Source: Thermus caldifontis (GTDB taxonomy: Bacteria > Deinococcota > Deinococci > Deinococcales > Thermaceae). From it: DNA of 64,000 nucleotides. Below, in pieces: positions 9,264-17,272 of the stretch. The position numbers and the translations under genes were made by a program. The stretch spans positions 62,001 through 126,000 of the forward strand of contig NZ_QGMX01000002.1 in the NCBI RefSeq assembly GCF_003336745.1, written 5' to 3'. Numbering within the stretch: the first letter of the stretch is position 1; each line of letters starts with the position of its first letter. The notes below the pieces were generated by a model, which searched no databases, was not told the origin of the DNA, and saw only the letters and a list, made by a program, of their open reading frames with translations.

Positions 9264-9824
9264 TTATGGCAGAAGCCGGTACAAAATCACCGCGGCCTCC
9301 CCCCGGGTCACGGGATCGCTACCCGCAAGCCTGTCCTCCCCCAAGGCCTGCAGGATCTGGTTCAGCACGGACCTCCTCGAGGGCCTCTGCAGCTCTTCCC
9401 GGAAAAGTTCCCGGGCCTTCAACACCACCCTGAGGCGCTCCTCGGGCCCCTTCACCCGATAGTAGTGCTCCAGGTTAGCCAAAAAGTCCCCCAGGAGAAT
9501 GGGTTCGGAAAGGCCCAGGGAACCCTTTAGGTAATAGGGGCCAGCGAACAGCCCCCGCCTCAAGAGGGCCACCGCCTCCCGGTACCCTAGCCTTTCCGCC
9601 TCCACCCGCCCCCCCTCAGGGGAGGAGAGCCTGGCCCCCCTTTGGCCAAGCCACTTGCGCAGGGCCTCGAGGCCCTGCCCACTCCCGGCAAGCTGATGAA
9701 AATCGGCCAGGGGCACCTTGGCAAGCCCTGCCTGAGGGGCCTTGCGCAAGAGGGCCGCCGCCACCCCTGCCGCCTCTCCCAACGCCATCTGCAGGGGAAC
9801 CACCCGGGCGGAGAAGGCGGCCAC
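9264..9824 (-). pseudogene. 5'-truncated FAD-dependent oxidoreductase with SLH-like tail
   Basis: The reading frame begins with ARVVPLQMALGEAAGVAAALL, the segment found near the C-terminus of FAD_oxidored-type enzymes (PF12831-like). The usual N-terminal dinucleotide fold (several hundred residues) is missing. About 150 residues follow and end in GSDPVTRGEAAVILYRLL, which resembles an S-layer homology motif. Upstream homology stops at about 9840, exactly where the nitronate monooxygenase-like gene ends, suggesting a deletion or replacement. A GTG at 9824 could still give a 186-residue fragment. It may be transcribed from the upstream gene. Confidence 0.55.
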
Positions 9825-9840
9825 GCTGTCCAGTCGCCAT

Positions 9841-10695
9841 TTATGGAAGGTTGGCCTTGGCCTCCTGATACTCCTCCACCAGCCGGGCCACCACTTCCTT
9901 GGCGGAAGGAAGGTCCCGGATGAAAGCCACCCCGTGCCCGGCGGAGTAGACCTCCTTCCAGGCCTTACCCCCACCCTGGCGGAAGCGCTCCAAGGATTCC
10001 CGGAGGAAGTTGGCGGGCACCCCGGTGACCTCGGGGGTGTACTGGATATCCTCAGGGGTAGCCCGTAAAAGGGCTTCCTTGTACTCTAAAGGGGCTTCGG
10101 ACTCCACGGTGGCGATGAAGCGGGTGCCGATGTAGGCCCCATCCCCCAGGGCCAAAGCAGCCAGCAGCTGCCTGCCGGTGGCGATGCCGCCGGCGATGAG
10201 CACGGGCACCCCCAGCTCTTCCCTAAGCCAAGGCCCTAAGACAAAGGGGCTTACCATCCCCGCATGCCCTCCAGCCCCCGCGGCCACGGCCACCAGGGCA
10301 TCGGCCCCCGCCTCCACGGCCTTTTTCCCGTGCCTTAGGCCCACCACATCGCACCAGACCACGCCGCCATAGGCCTTCACCCGCTCCACCACCCGGGTGG
10401 GATCCCCCAAGGAAGTGACCACCAGGGGTACCCGGCGCTCGGCCACCGCTTCCAGGTCCTCCTCGAGGCGGGGGTTGTCCTTGAGGATCAGGTTCACCCC
10501 AAAGGGAAGGTCCTGGGGAAAGCCCTGCAAAAACTCCCGGAAGGCGGCATGGGTGCGGAAGTTGAGGCTGGGGATGACCCCGATGGCCCCGGCCTCGGCC
10601 ACCGCCTGAAGAAGCCTGGCCCCCGAGACCAAGAACATGGGGGCGGCCACGATGGGGTAACGGATGCCCAACATGCGGGTGATGGCGGTTTCCAT
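9841..10695 (-). CDS. Nitronate monooxygenase / FabK-like flavoprotein
   Basis: This 284-residue TIM-barrel FMN enzyme belongs to the 2-nitropropane dioxygenase family. Visible signatures are RYPIVAAPMFLVSG at the N-terminus, AGAGGHAG (the FMN-side glycine loop containing the family's histidine), PVLIAGGIATGRQLLAALALG, and GTRFIATVESEA. Members either oxidise nitronates or reduce enoyl-ACP (FabK), and the short length favours the nitronate monooxygenase group. The start is supported by TATAAT (10703-10708), 7 bases upstream of the ATG. The gene heads a transcript with the truncated FAD gene and the DJ-1-like gene. Confidence 0.85.
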   Translation of the reverse strand: METAITRMLGIRYPIVAAPMFLVSGARLLQAVAEAGAIGVIPSLNFRTHAAFREFLQGFPQDLPFGVNLILKDNPRLEEDLEAVAERRVPLVVTSLGDPTRVVERVKAYGGVVWCDVVGLRHGKKAVEAGADALVAVAAGAGGHAGMVSPFVLGPWLREELGVPVLIAGGIATGRQLLAALALGDGAYIGTRFIATVESEAPLEYKEALLRATPEDIQYTPEVTGVPANFLRESLERFRQGGGKAWKEVYSAGHGVAFIRDLPSAKEVVARLVEEYQEAKANLP

Positions 10696-10714
10696 GAGGA
10701 GGATTATACCCGGT

Positions 10715-12118
10715 TCAAGACTCCAACCCCTTCCGCCGCATCTCCCCCCAGACCCCCCGCTTGCGCCACACCTGGAAGGTGGCGAGAAAGCGCTCCCACG
10801 CCAGCACCTGCCGGTAGCCTAGGCCCTCGAGGATCGCCAGAAGAAGAAGCACCAAGCGGTCCCTGAGCCGGGGATAGCGCTGGAGGAGCAAGGTCTCCAT
10901 GCCTACCGCCAGCTGGGAAAGAAGCACCCCATAGGCCAGGGCTAGGAGAAAGAAGAGGAAGGCAAACTCCGCATTGAAGAGGCCCAGAAGGTAGAAAATA
11001 GCGAAAAGCACATACCCCAAAACCTCCACCACCGGGGCCAGGGCCTCAAAGAAGAAGAAATAGGGCATGGCCACCAGGCCCAAACGCCCGTACCGGGGGT
11101 TGAAGAGCATCATGCGGTGCATCCAGAGCACCTCCCAAAGACCCCGGTGCCAACGGTTCCGCTGCCTCCTTAAGGTGGCCCAGTCCGCAGGCACCTCGGT
11201 GTAGCAGATGGGATCCGGCGTGTAAAGGATGCGGTACTCCCGCCCTTCCTCCCGGGCCCGGCGGTGGAGGCGCACCACCAGCTCCATATCCTCCCCCACC
11301 GTGTCCGTGCGGTACCCCCCAATCCGTAGAGCCTCCTCCCGGCGGAAGAGGCCAAAGGCCCCCGAAATGATCAGCAAAGCCCCCATGGCGCTCCACCCCG
11401 CCCGGCCCATGAAAAAAGCCCGGGCATACTCCACTATTTGCATCTTCTCTAGGAAACCCCGGGGAAGGTGGAGGGTTTCCACCACCCCCTCCCGCACCAC
11501 CGCCCCGTTGAGCGGTCGAATGGTACCCCCCACGGCCAAGACCCTCTCGTCCTCCAAGAAGAGACGGCTCGCTCGCAGAAGGGCCTGGGCGTCCAAAAGG
11601 CTATCCGCATCCACGGCGCAGAAGAGGGGATACCGGGCCAGGTTGAGCCCGGCGTTCAAAGCGTCGGCCTTACCCCCATTTTCCTTGTCCACCACGATAA
11701 GGTTTGGATAAACCAGGGAACGGTATACGGCCCGAACGGGCTTGCTGGGAAGGGCCCGGCGGTACACCCATTCCACCTCCACCAGGCGGAAGGCCTCCTT
11801 GAGCACCTCCAGGGTCCGGTCCTTGGGCCCATCCGCCACCACGATCACCTCAAACTCCGGGTAGTGGAGGCCCAAAAAAGAGCGCACCGAATGGGCGATG
11901 GTCTTCTCCTCGTTGTAGGTGGGCACCAGAATGGACACGGGCAGGTAGGCCTCGCGCTCCAAGAGGTCCTTTAGGGCAAGCTCGGAAAGCTCACGGGCAT
12001 AGCGGGCCACCATCCCCAGGCCAAAGAAGGCGAAGAGGGTATAAAAGAAGTTCAAAAGGGCGAAATACCACAGGATCACCACCTGGTAAAAGAACAAGAA
12101 ATCCAAAAGGAGGTTCAC
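10715..12118 (-). CDS. Processive family 2 glycosyltransferase (polysaccharide synthase)
   Basis: This 467-residue inner-membrane synthase has two N-terminal helices, a GT-A domain and a C-terminal membrane bundle. GT2 motifs are intact: PTYNEEKT, VADGPKD, the metal-binding VDADS, the acceptor motif GEDME, and QRNRWHRG (QxxRW). This set matches PgaC/IcaA, hyaluronan and cellulose synthases, which polymerise nucleotide sugars and extrude the chain. The sugar cannot be told from the sequence. The start is a GTG whose GTGA overlaps the stop of the HEAT gene, so the two are translationally coupled. No BcsB-like partner or deacetylase is adjacent. Confidence 0.85.
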   Translation of the reverse strand: MNLLLDFLFFYQVVILWYFALLNFFYTLFAFFGLGMVARYARELSELALKDLLEREAYLPVSILVPTYNEEKTIAHSVRSFLGLHYPEFEVIVVADGPKDRTLEVLKEAFRLVEVEWVYRRALPSKPVRAVYRSLVYPNLIVVDKENGGKADALNAGLNLARYPLFCAVDADSLLDAQALLRASRLFLEDERVLAVGGTIRPLNGAVVREGVVETLHLPRGFLEKMQIVEYARAFFMGRAGWSAMGALLIISGAFGLFRREEALRIGGYRTDTVGEDMELVVRLHRRAREEGREYRILYTPDPICYTEVPADWATLRRQRNRWHRGLWEVLWMHRMMLFNPRYGRLGLVAMPYFFFFEALAPVVEVLGYVLFAIFYLLGLFNAEFAFLFFLLALAYGVLLSQLAVGMETLLLQRYPRLRDRLVLLLLAILEGLGYRQVLAWERFLATFQVWRKRGVWGEMRRKGLES

Positions 12119-13254
12119 GCCGCTTCCCGTAAGACCTGCTGGGCCATGGCCCGGCCAAAGGGATCGGGGTGGCGTTCCGCAGCCTGGGCCAGAAAGCCCT
12201 TGTTCATCTGCAAAAGCCCTTCGGCCGCCGCCCGGCGCACGTAAAAAGAAGGGTCGGAAAGCGCCTTCCACAAGGCTCGCTGGGCCAGCTCGTTCCCCAA
12301 AAGGGCCAGGAGCCGGGCGGCATGGACCCGCAAGAACTCCCGTTCATCCTTTAAAGCCGCCAGCAAAAGCCCCTCGTAGCCCTGGGGTGGGTAGCGCAGG
12401 CGGTAAAGGGCACGCAGGGCCGCCGCCTTAAGCTCGGGATCCGCCTGGTCCAAGAAGGGAAGGACCCTTTCTCCCAAGGGCACCAGCTTAAGCCGGCCTA
12501 TGGCCTCCAGGGCCGCCCACAGCTCCTCCCTTCCCCCCCGGGAAAGGAAAGCCTCCACCACAGGTGCCGCCCGCTCCTCCAGGAGGAGGAGCACCTCCAG
12601 GAGGGCCCCGCGGGGTAGACCCGCCTGGAGAAGGGCCTCCGCCAGACGTCCAAGCCCCTCCCCCTGGGCCACCCGGGCCCCAGCCCGGGCCGCCGCCAGG
12701 CGCAGGACCGAATCCGGGTGGCTCAGGTAAGGGAGAATAGCCTCCAGGGTCTCCGGTAAGCGGGCTTGGGCCAGGGCCTCGAGGGCCTCAAGCCGCAGGG
12801 GCCGAGAGGCAAAGCGGGTCTTCAGGATGCGGGGCCAAGGGGGATTGGCCTGGCGCAGCCATTCCGCTATCCGTTCGGAAAACTCCCCCTTGAGCATCTC
12901 CCTTAGACTCAGAAGGGCCTCGAGGGCCGGGCGGGGCCAAGGGGGGGGCGGGGGCGGCTCTCCGCCAAAGAGGGCTTGGGTGAACCGGGTCAGCCAGTCC
13001 TCATAAGCCCTTCGGTCCCGAAGCTCCTTGCTGGCGGTGTAGGCGTGGTAGAGAAGGATGTAAGCGGAAAGGCAACTTAAGGCCAGTCCCGTAAGGGCCA
13101 GCGCCTGGAAAAGGGCGCGGTAGGCCACCGGGTAACCGAACAGGTTAAAAAGCCGTCCGGAAAAAGCCACCACCAGACCCCCCAGGGCCAAGGCCTCGAG
13201 GAAGACCACCAGAAAGACCAAAAGGGCATAAAGCCGTTCACCGCGCCGCCACAT
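12115..13254 (-). CDS. Membrane-anchored HEAT-repeat protein
   Basis: The 379-residue product begins with two transmembrane helices (about residues 10-30 and 48-70). A short cytoplasmic stretch with a polyproline run (PPPPPPWPRP) follows. Leucine/alanine-rich helical repeats of HEAT type then run from about residue 150 to the end, for example HPDSVLRLAAARAGARVAQ and DPSFYVRRAAAEGLLQM. HEAT arrays bind other proteins, so it may connect the response regulator encoded just upstream to the glycosyltransferase encoded just downstream. It overlaps the regulator gene by 17 bases and the transferase gene by 3. Confidence 0.75.
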   Translation of the reverse strand: MWRRGERLYALLVFLVVFLEALALGGLVVAFSGRLFNLFGYPVAYRALFQALALTGLALSCLSAYILLYHAYTASKELRDRRAYEDWLTRFTQALFGGEPPPPPPWPRPALEALLSLREMLKGEFSERIAEWLRQANPPWPRILKTRFASRPLRLEALEALAQARLPETLEAILPYLSHPDSVLRLAAARAGARVAQGEGLGRLAEALLQAGLPRGALLEVLLLLEERAAPVVEAFLSRGGREELWAALEAIGRLKLVPLGERVLPFLDQADPELKAAALRALYRLRYPPQGYEGLLLAALKDEREFLRVHAARLLALLGNELAQRALWKALSDPSFYVRRAAAEGLLQMNKGFLAQAAERHPDPFGRAMAQQVLREAA

Positions 13255-13600
13255 AGTGCTCCAAGCGCCTTATGAGGTCGCTGGGGCTAAAGGGCTTGGT
13301 GAGGTACTCCTGGGCCCCTAGGGCCTGGGCCTCCTTCAGGCTCCGCTCCTGCTTAAGGCCGGAAAGAACCAGCACAGGGGTGGTCTTGTGGAGCTCTTTG
13401 CGCAAGTAGCGAAGGAGATCCAAACCAGACCCCCCCGGCAGGTTGATGTCCAGAACGATGGCATCCCAATCCCCGTTCAGTGCCGCTTTGGCTGAAGGGT
13501 AGTCCCGGGCCAGGTGGGGCTCGTACCCCTCCCGCCTTAGGGCCAGCTCTAAAACTTTGGCCACCGTGGGGTCATCTTCCACCACCAGAATCCGGGCCAC
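13238..13600 (-). CDS. Single-domain (CheY-like) response regulator
   Basis: This 120-residue receiver domain has no output domain. The acidic pocket is E8-D9-D10, the phosphoacceptor is D51 (IVLDINLPGG), the switch residue lies in VLVLSG, and the conserved lysine is K102 (LTKPFSP). It probably accepts phosphate from the histidine kinase encoded 9 bases upstream and signals by protein contact. The HEAT protein, whose gene overlaps it, is the obvious candidate partner. Confidence 0.92.
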   Translation of the reverse strand: MARILVVEDDPTVAKVLELALRREGYEPHLARDYPSAKAALNGDWDAIVLDINLPGGSGLDLLRYLRKELHKTTPVLVLSGLKQERSLKEAQALGAQEYLTKPFSPSDLIRRLEHYVAAR

Positions 13601-13609
13601 GTCTTTATC

Positions 13610-15784
13610 TTAAGGGAGCGTCTGAGGAAGCCTTTGCAGCAGGGCCTTCACCTCAGGATCCGGGTTTCGCCTAACCTCCTCCTCAAGAAGCCCCCTCGCC
13701 TCGGGCACCTTCCCTTGCTCCAACAAGGCCTTGGCCAGGGTGAAGCGGGCCAGGGGGTAGCTGGGTTCCACCGCCAGCACCTGCCGAGCGAGGAGCTCCG
13801 CCTCCTTGGCCCGGCCCAGGGCCAGGACCACCTCGGAAAGCCCCCAGCGGGCATCCAGGTTCCCCGGATCCTCCCCAAGCACCTTCCGGTAGCTCTCCTC
13901 CGCCTCCCCGTAACGCTTCATTTGGTAAAGGAGCCTGGCGTAGCGCACCCGGATGTCGGGGCTGTCCAAAAGGGCCAGGGCCTTCTCGTAAAGGGGCTTA
14001 GCCTCGCCATGGCGGCCTTGGAGGTAAAGGGCAAAGGCCAGCTCGCCCAAGGCCTCCGCATCATCCGGGAAAGCGGACAGCGCCTGGCGCAAAAAGGCTT
14101 CTGCCCCAGCTGGGTCCTGGGGAAGCCTCTTCCTACCCTCGTAAAAGCTTTTCCGTTCCCGGAAGGGCACGGGGTCCGAGGGGTAGCCCTCGAGGCCCGC
14201 CTCATCCAAGGCCATGGCCCGCACCTGGCTCAGGCGGTCCGCCTGGGGCAGGTAGCGGAACACGTTACCCTCCACCCTGGCGGAAAGGACCACGGCATCC
14301 CCGCTGCGAACCTCCACCCGGAAGGCCCGGGTCCCCTCAGGGCCCAAGAGGCGGAAGACCACCTCGCCCTCAGGCCCCGGCGCCGGGCGCACCAGGGGAG
14401 CAGGAAGAAGCTTCCGCCTAACCCCCGTTCCCAGCACCGCTCCTTCCCCAGCAGGAAGCCTTTCCTGCCCCAAGGCCACCTTTCCCCGGTAAAGGGAAAG
14501 GCGGGCTCCTTCATCCCGGGAAAGGCGCAGGTGGGTCCCCGTGGGCCGCACCTGGCCCTCGGGGGTGGAAAGGGCCAAGGGCACAGGGGCCTCCCGCACC
14601 GCCTCCACCCCTCCCCTTTGCAAACGCACCTGCACCCTTTCCCCCCCTCCCCAAAGGCTCCGCCAGCGCCGGGCCTCCCCCTGGGCCTCAGGGCTAAAGG
14701 CCAGCTCCATCCCAGGAAGCCGCACCACCTCCCCGGCCGGCACCCCGCCGAAGGCCTTTGAACCCAAGGGGGCGGGGAAGATGGGCAAGCGGGCTAAGGC
14801 GATCAGGGCCACCATCAGGAGAAGCAGCCTTCCCACCGGGGCCCTTTGGCCCGGCTTGGGCCTGGGCAGAAGGAGAAAGAAGGTGCTCCCCAGGCCCAGG
14901 CGGCTCCTCAGGCGTACCTCGCCCCCATGGGCCTCGAGGACCCGCTTCACCAGGGCAAGCCCAAGTCCCGTCCCCTCCACCTCCCCCCGGGTGGAGGCCC
15001 GGTAGAAGGGTTCAAAGACCCTTTCCTGCTCCGCCTCGGGGATCCCGGGGCCGGTATCGGAAACGGCGATGCCGTACCGGTCCCGACCCAGAAGGAGGCG
15101 CACCGCCACCCGCCCCCCTTCCGGGGTGTATTTCACCGCGTTGTTGAGGACGTTCAGCACTGCTTGATAGAGCCATTCCTTATCTCCGTATACCCAGGCC
15201 TCCCGTTTCGGCAGGACCAAGCGGAGCCGGATTCCCTTCCTCCGGGCCAAAGGCCGCACCTCCTCCGAGGCCTGGAGAAGAAGGGCCTTAAGGTCCACCC
15301 GTTCGCTTTTAAGCCGCACCCCCTGGCCCAGGCGCAGGTACTCCTGGGCCTTTTGCAAGAGTTCTTGGATGCGACGGGCGCTCCTTTCGGCGATGGAAAG
15401 GAGTTCCTTGGCCTCTTCCGGAAGGTCCCCGGTTTCCAGGGCAAGCTCCAAGGCCCCCAAAACGCTCATCAAGGGGTTTTTGATCTCATGGAGCAAAAGG
15501 CGAAGAAGCCTAGCGCTCTCCTCCTGGCTCTTTAAAAGAGCAAGCTCCCGCTCCCGTAGCTCCCACACCTCGCGGAAGGCCCGAAAGAGGAGGCGCAAAG
15601 CCTCCTGGGTTGCCGGGGGCGGGGGCGGCCCTTCCCAGTAAAGGGCCATATCCCCTTCTTCCCAAAGCTTTTCTCCCCGTAAAGGACCCTCGGGAAGCAC
15701 CTCCCCCCGGAAAAGGAGCCGCACGGGATACCGGCGGAGAAGCTCCGCCATGAACCCCAGGTCGGTGGGGGGAGCCTTTACCAT
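13610..15784 (-). CDS. Histidine kinase fused to FecR-like and TPR domains
   Basis: This 724-residue protein has an unusual order of parts. Residues 60-155 hold a coiled region and HisKA with H99 in LLLHEIKNPL. Residues 195-308 form the HATPase domain, with N-box NVLNNAVKYT, G1 DTGPGIP and G2 GTGLGLALV. A single transmembrane helix spans about 316-336. Residues 395-455 look FecR-like (TPEGQVRPTGTHLRL, then a glycine-rich strand series). After a beta-rich stretch, residues 560-715 hold about four TPR repeats. The kinase is therefore N-terminal and cytoplasmic, while the putative sensor is C-terminal and outside. A candidate -10 TAGAAT lies upstream. It heads the regulator-HEAT-glycosyltransferase operon. 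Confidence 0.85.
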   Translation of the reverse strand: MVKAPPTDLGFMAELLRRYPVRLLFRGEVLPEGPLRGEKLWEEGDMALYWEGPPPPPATQEALRLLFRAFREVWELRERELALLKSQEESARLLRLLLHEIKNPLMSVLGALELALETGDLPEEAKELLSIAERSARRIQELLQKAQEYLRLGQGVRLKSERVDLKALLLQASEEVRPLARRKGIRLRLVLPKREAWVYGDKEWLYQAVLNVLNNAVKYTPEGGRVAVRLLLGRDRYGIAVSDTGPGIPEAEQERVFEPFYRASTRGEVEGTGLGLALVKRVLEAHGGEVRLRSRLGLGSTFFLLLPRPKPGQRAPVGRLLLLMVALIALARLPIFPAPLGSKAFGGVPAGEVVRLPGMELAFSPEAQGEARRWRSLWGGGERVQVRLQRGGVEAVREAPVPLALSTPEGQVRPTGTHLRLSRDEGARLSLYRGKVALGQERLPAGEGAVLGTGVRRKLLPAPLVRPAPGPEGEVVFRLLGPEGTRAFRVEVRSGDAVVLSARVEGNVFRYLPQADRLSQVRAMALDEAGLEGYPSDPVPFRERKSFYEGRKRLPQDPAGAEAFLRQALSAFPDDAEALGELAFALYLQGRHGEAKPLYEKALALLDSPDIRVRYARLLYQMKRYGEAEESYRKVLGEDPGNLDARWGLSEVVLALGRAKEAELLARQVLAVEPSYPLARFTLAKALLEQGKVPEARGLLEEEVRRNPDPEVKALLQRLPQTLP

Positions 15785-15826
15785 CCCTACTAGGCTATTC
15801 TAGCCCTTTGAAAAGGATGTGAAAGC

Positions 15827-16144
15827 CTAGGGCTTGGGAGCCATCACCACCAGGAGAAGGGCGGGGTTTGCCGACTCGTTGCGCACGCCATGGGCCTCCC
15901 CTGAGCGAGCGATGGCCGCCATCCCCGGGACCAAAAGGGCTTCCTCCTCCCCGATGCGCACCACCACCTCCCCCTCCAAAACGTAGTACACCTTGTCGGA
16001 ACCCTCGTGGGTGTGCACCTTTTGCGCCTGTCCCGGAAGCAGGGCATAAAGATCAAAAAACATCCTCTCTGACTCAAAAACCGGAATTTTGGCCATCTTT
16101 TCCGGGTTATACCGCACCAAGCTCCGCAGGTCTTTAATCTCCAT
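15827..16144 (-). CDS. Small cupin protein
   Basis: This 105-residue single-domain cupin has motif 1 KVHTHEGSDKVYYVLEGE, with two metal-binding histidines and a glutamate or aspartate. In motif 2 (PGMAAIARSGEAHGVRN) one histidine is retained. It matches a T. thermophilus cupin of identical length. The substrate is unknown. TAGACT (minus strand, 16152-16157) ends 7 bases before the ATG, so the transcript is probably leaderless. Its promoter overlaps that of the divergent tRNA-Pro gene. Confidence 0.87.
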   Translation of the reverse strand: MEIKDLRSLVRYNPEKMAKIPVFESERMFFDLYALLPGQAQKVHTHEGSDKVYYVLEGEVVVRIGEEEALLVPGMAAIARSGEAHGVRNESANPALLLVVMAPKP

Positions 16145-16158
16145 GGCCCCAAGTCTAC

Positions 16159-16188
16159 TTGACGAAAGCCCAAGCGGGGCACTACACT
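16159..16188 (+). promoter_or_regulatory. tRNA-Pro promoter
   Basis: A -35 TTGACG (16159-16164) and a -10 TACACT (16183-16188) are 18 bases apart. The tRNA begins 14 bases after the -10. Confidence 0.7.
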
Positions 16189-16201
16189 AACCTTTGCGCG
16201 C

Positions 16202-16278
16202 CGGGGAGTAGCGCAGCCTGGTAGCGCACACGCTTGGGGTGCGTGTGGTCGTCGGTTCAAATCCGGCCTCCCCGACCA
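16202..16278 (+). tRNA. tRNA-Pro (GGG)
   Basis: The acceptor CGGGGAG pairs with CTCCCCG. The anticodon stem CACGC/GCGTG encloses loop TTGGGGT, giving anticodon GGG. The T-loop is TTCAAAT and CCA is encoded. The C1-G72 start is typical of bacterial tRNA-Pro. Confidence 0.96.
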
Positions 16279-16281
16279 AAA

Positions 16282-16312
16282 GCCCCCGCCCAAACGGGCG
16301 GGGGTTGTCTTT
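16282..16312. terminator. Bidirectional terminator between tRNA-Pro and the cbb operon
   Basis: CCCCCGCCC (16283-16291) pairs with GGGCGGGGG (16296-16304). On the plus strand TTGTCTTT follows; on the minus strand TTTT follows. It can end both the tRNA transcript and the opposing fba transcript. Confidence 0.82.
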
Positions 16313-16321
16313 GGGGCTCCT

Positions 16322-16340
16322 ACCCTGGCCGTGCCAGGGT
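16322..16340 (-). terminator. Hairpin just after fba
   Basis: ACCCTGGC (16322-16329) pairs with GCCAGGGT (16333-16340) across 3 bases, 8 bases beyond the fba stop. There is no T-tract, so it may protect the mRNA 3' end rather than terminate. Confidence 0.45.
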
Positions 16341-16348
16341 GGGGTGGG

Positions 16349-17272
16349 TTATGCCCGGCCCACCGTGCCCATCAGCTCAAACTTCTCCCGGATCACCTGC
16401 TTCAGGTAGTCCCGGCCCTTGCCGATGATCTTGCGGGGGTCAAACTCCTTGGGATTGCCCACCACCACTTCCCGGATGCCCAGGGTCATGGCCAGGCGCA
16501 GGTCGGTGTCGATGTTGATCTTGGCGATGCCGTTGGGAATGGCCTTACGGATATCCTCATCGTGGATACCCGTAGCCTCCTTCAGCTCGGCCCCCGTGGC
16601 CAAGAGCCTCTCCTTAAGCCAGGTGGGTACCCCGCTGGCCCCGTGGAGCACCAGGGGGATAGGCACCCGCTTGCTGATCTCCTCCAGGCGCTTGTGGTCA
16701 ATGTAGGGCCGGCCCTTCCCCTTGTAGGCCCCGTGGCTGGTGCCGATGGCGATGGCCAGGTAATCGATCCCCGTTTCCGCCACGAAGCGCTCCGCCTCCT
16801 CGGGGTCGGTGAGGAAGGCCTCGGCCTCGGAGACCTGGATGTTGTCCTCAATGCCCTGAAGCCGGCCCAGCTCCGCCTCCACGCTCACCCCCACCGCATG
16901 GGCCGCCTCCACCACCTTCTTGGTCTCGGCCACGTTCTCCTCAAAGGGATGGTGGCTGGCATCGATCATCACGCTGGTGAAGCCCGCCCTCAGGGCCTGC
17001 ATCACCATCTTGAAGTCGGCCCCGTGGTCCAGGTGCAGGACCACGGGCACCTTGGTGCGGCTGGCCATATCCTTCACCAGGTTGGCCAGGTTCTCCATCC
17101 CCGCATACTTCCGGGCCCCGTCGGAAACCTGAATGAAGACGGGAGCCCGTAGTTCATCGGCTACCTCCAGGATAGCCTGGGTGATCTCCAGGTTGTTGGT
17201 GTTAAAGCTGGGAACCGCATAGCCCTCCCGCCGTGCCTTATCCAGAACCTCTTTACCGATCACCAAGGGCAT
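16349..17272 (-). CDS. fba: Class II fructose-bisphosphate aldolase
   Basis: The enzyme condenses glyceraldehyde-3-phosphate with dihydroxyacetone phosphate, and in the Calvin cycle may also make sedoheptulose-1,7-bisphosphate. The product has 307 residues. Zinc-binding signatures are visible: VPVVLHLDHGADF, the SVEAELGRLQGIED glutamate, AIAIGTSHGAYKG and PLVLHGASGVP, then KINIDTDLRLA. The ATG follows AGGAGGTG. It is the last gene of the cbb operon and overlaps rpe by 20 bases. A second, shorter aldolase paralogue lies in the companion operon. Confidence 0.95.
   Translation of the reverse strand: MPLVIGKEVLDKARREGYAVPSFNTNNLEITQAILEVADELRAPVFIQVSDGARKYAGMENLANLVKDMASRTKVPVVLHLDHGADFKMVMQALRAGFTSVMIDASHHPFEENVAETKKVVEAAHAVGVSVEAELGRLQGIEDNIQVSEAEAFLTDPEEAERFVAETGIDYLAIAIGTSHGAYKGKGRPYIDHKRLEEISKRVPIPLVLHGASGVPTWLKERLLATGAELKEATGIHDEDIRKAIPNGIAKINIDTDLRLAMTLGIREVVVGNPKEFDPRKIIGKGRDYLKQVIREKFELMGTVGRA

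Noticed and set aside
9825..9974. Upstream extension of the truncated FAD oxidoreductase frame into the nitronate monooxygenase-like gene
   Set aside because: The added 50 residues are low-complexity out-of-frame translation of the monooxygenase gene, not an oxidoreductase N-terminus.
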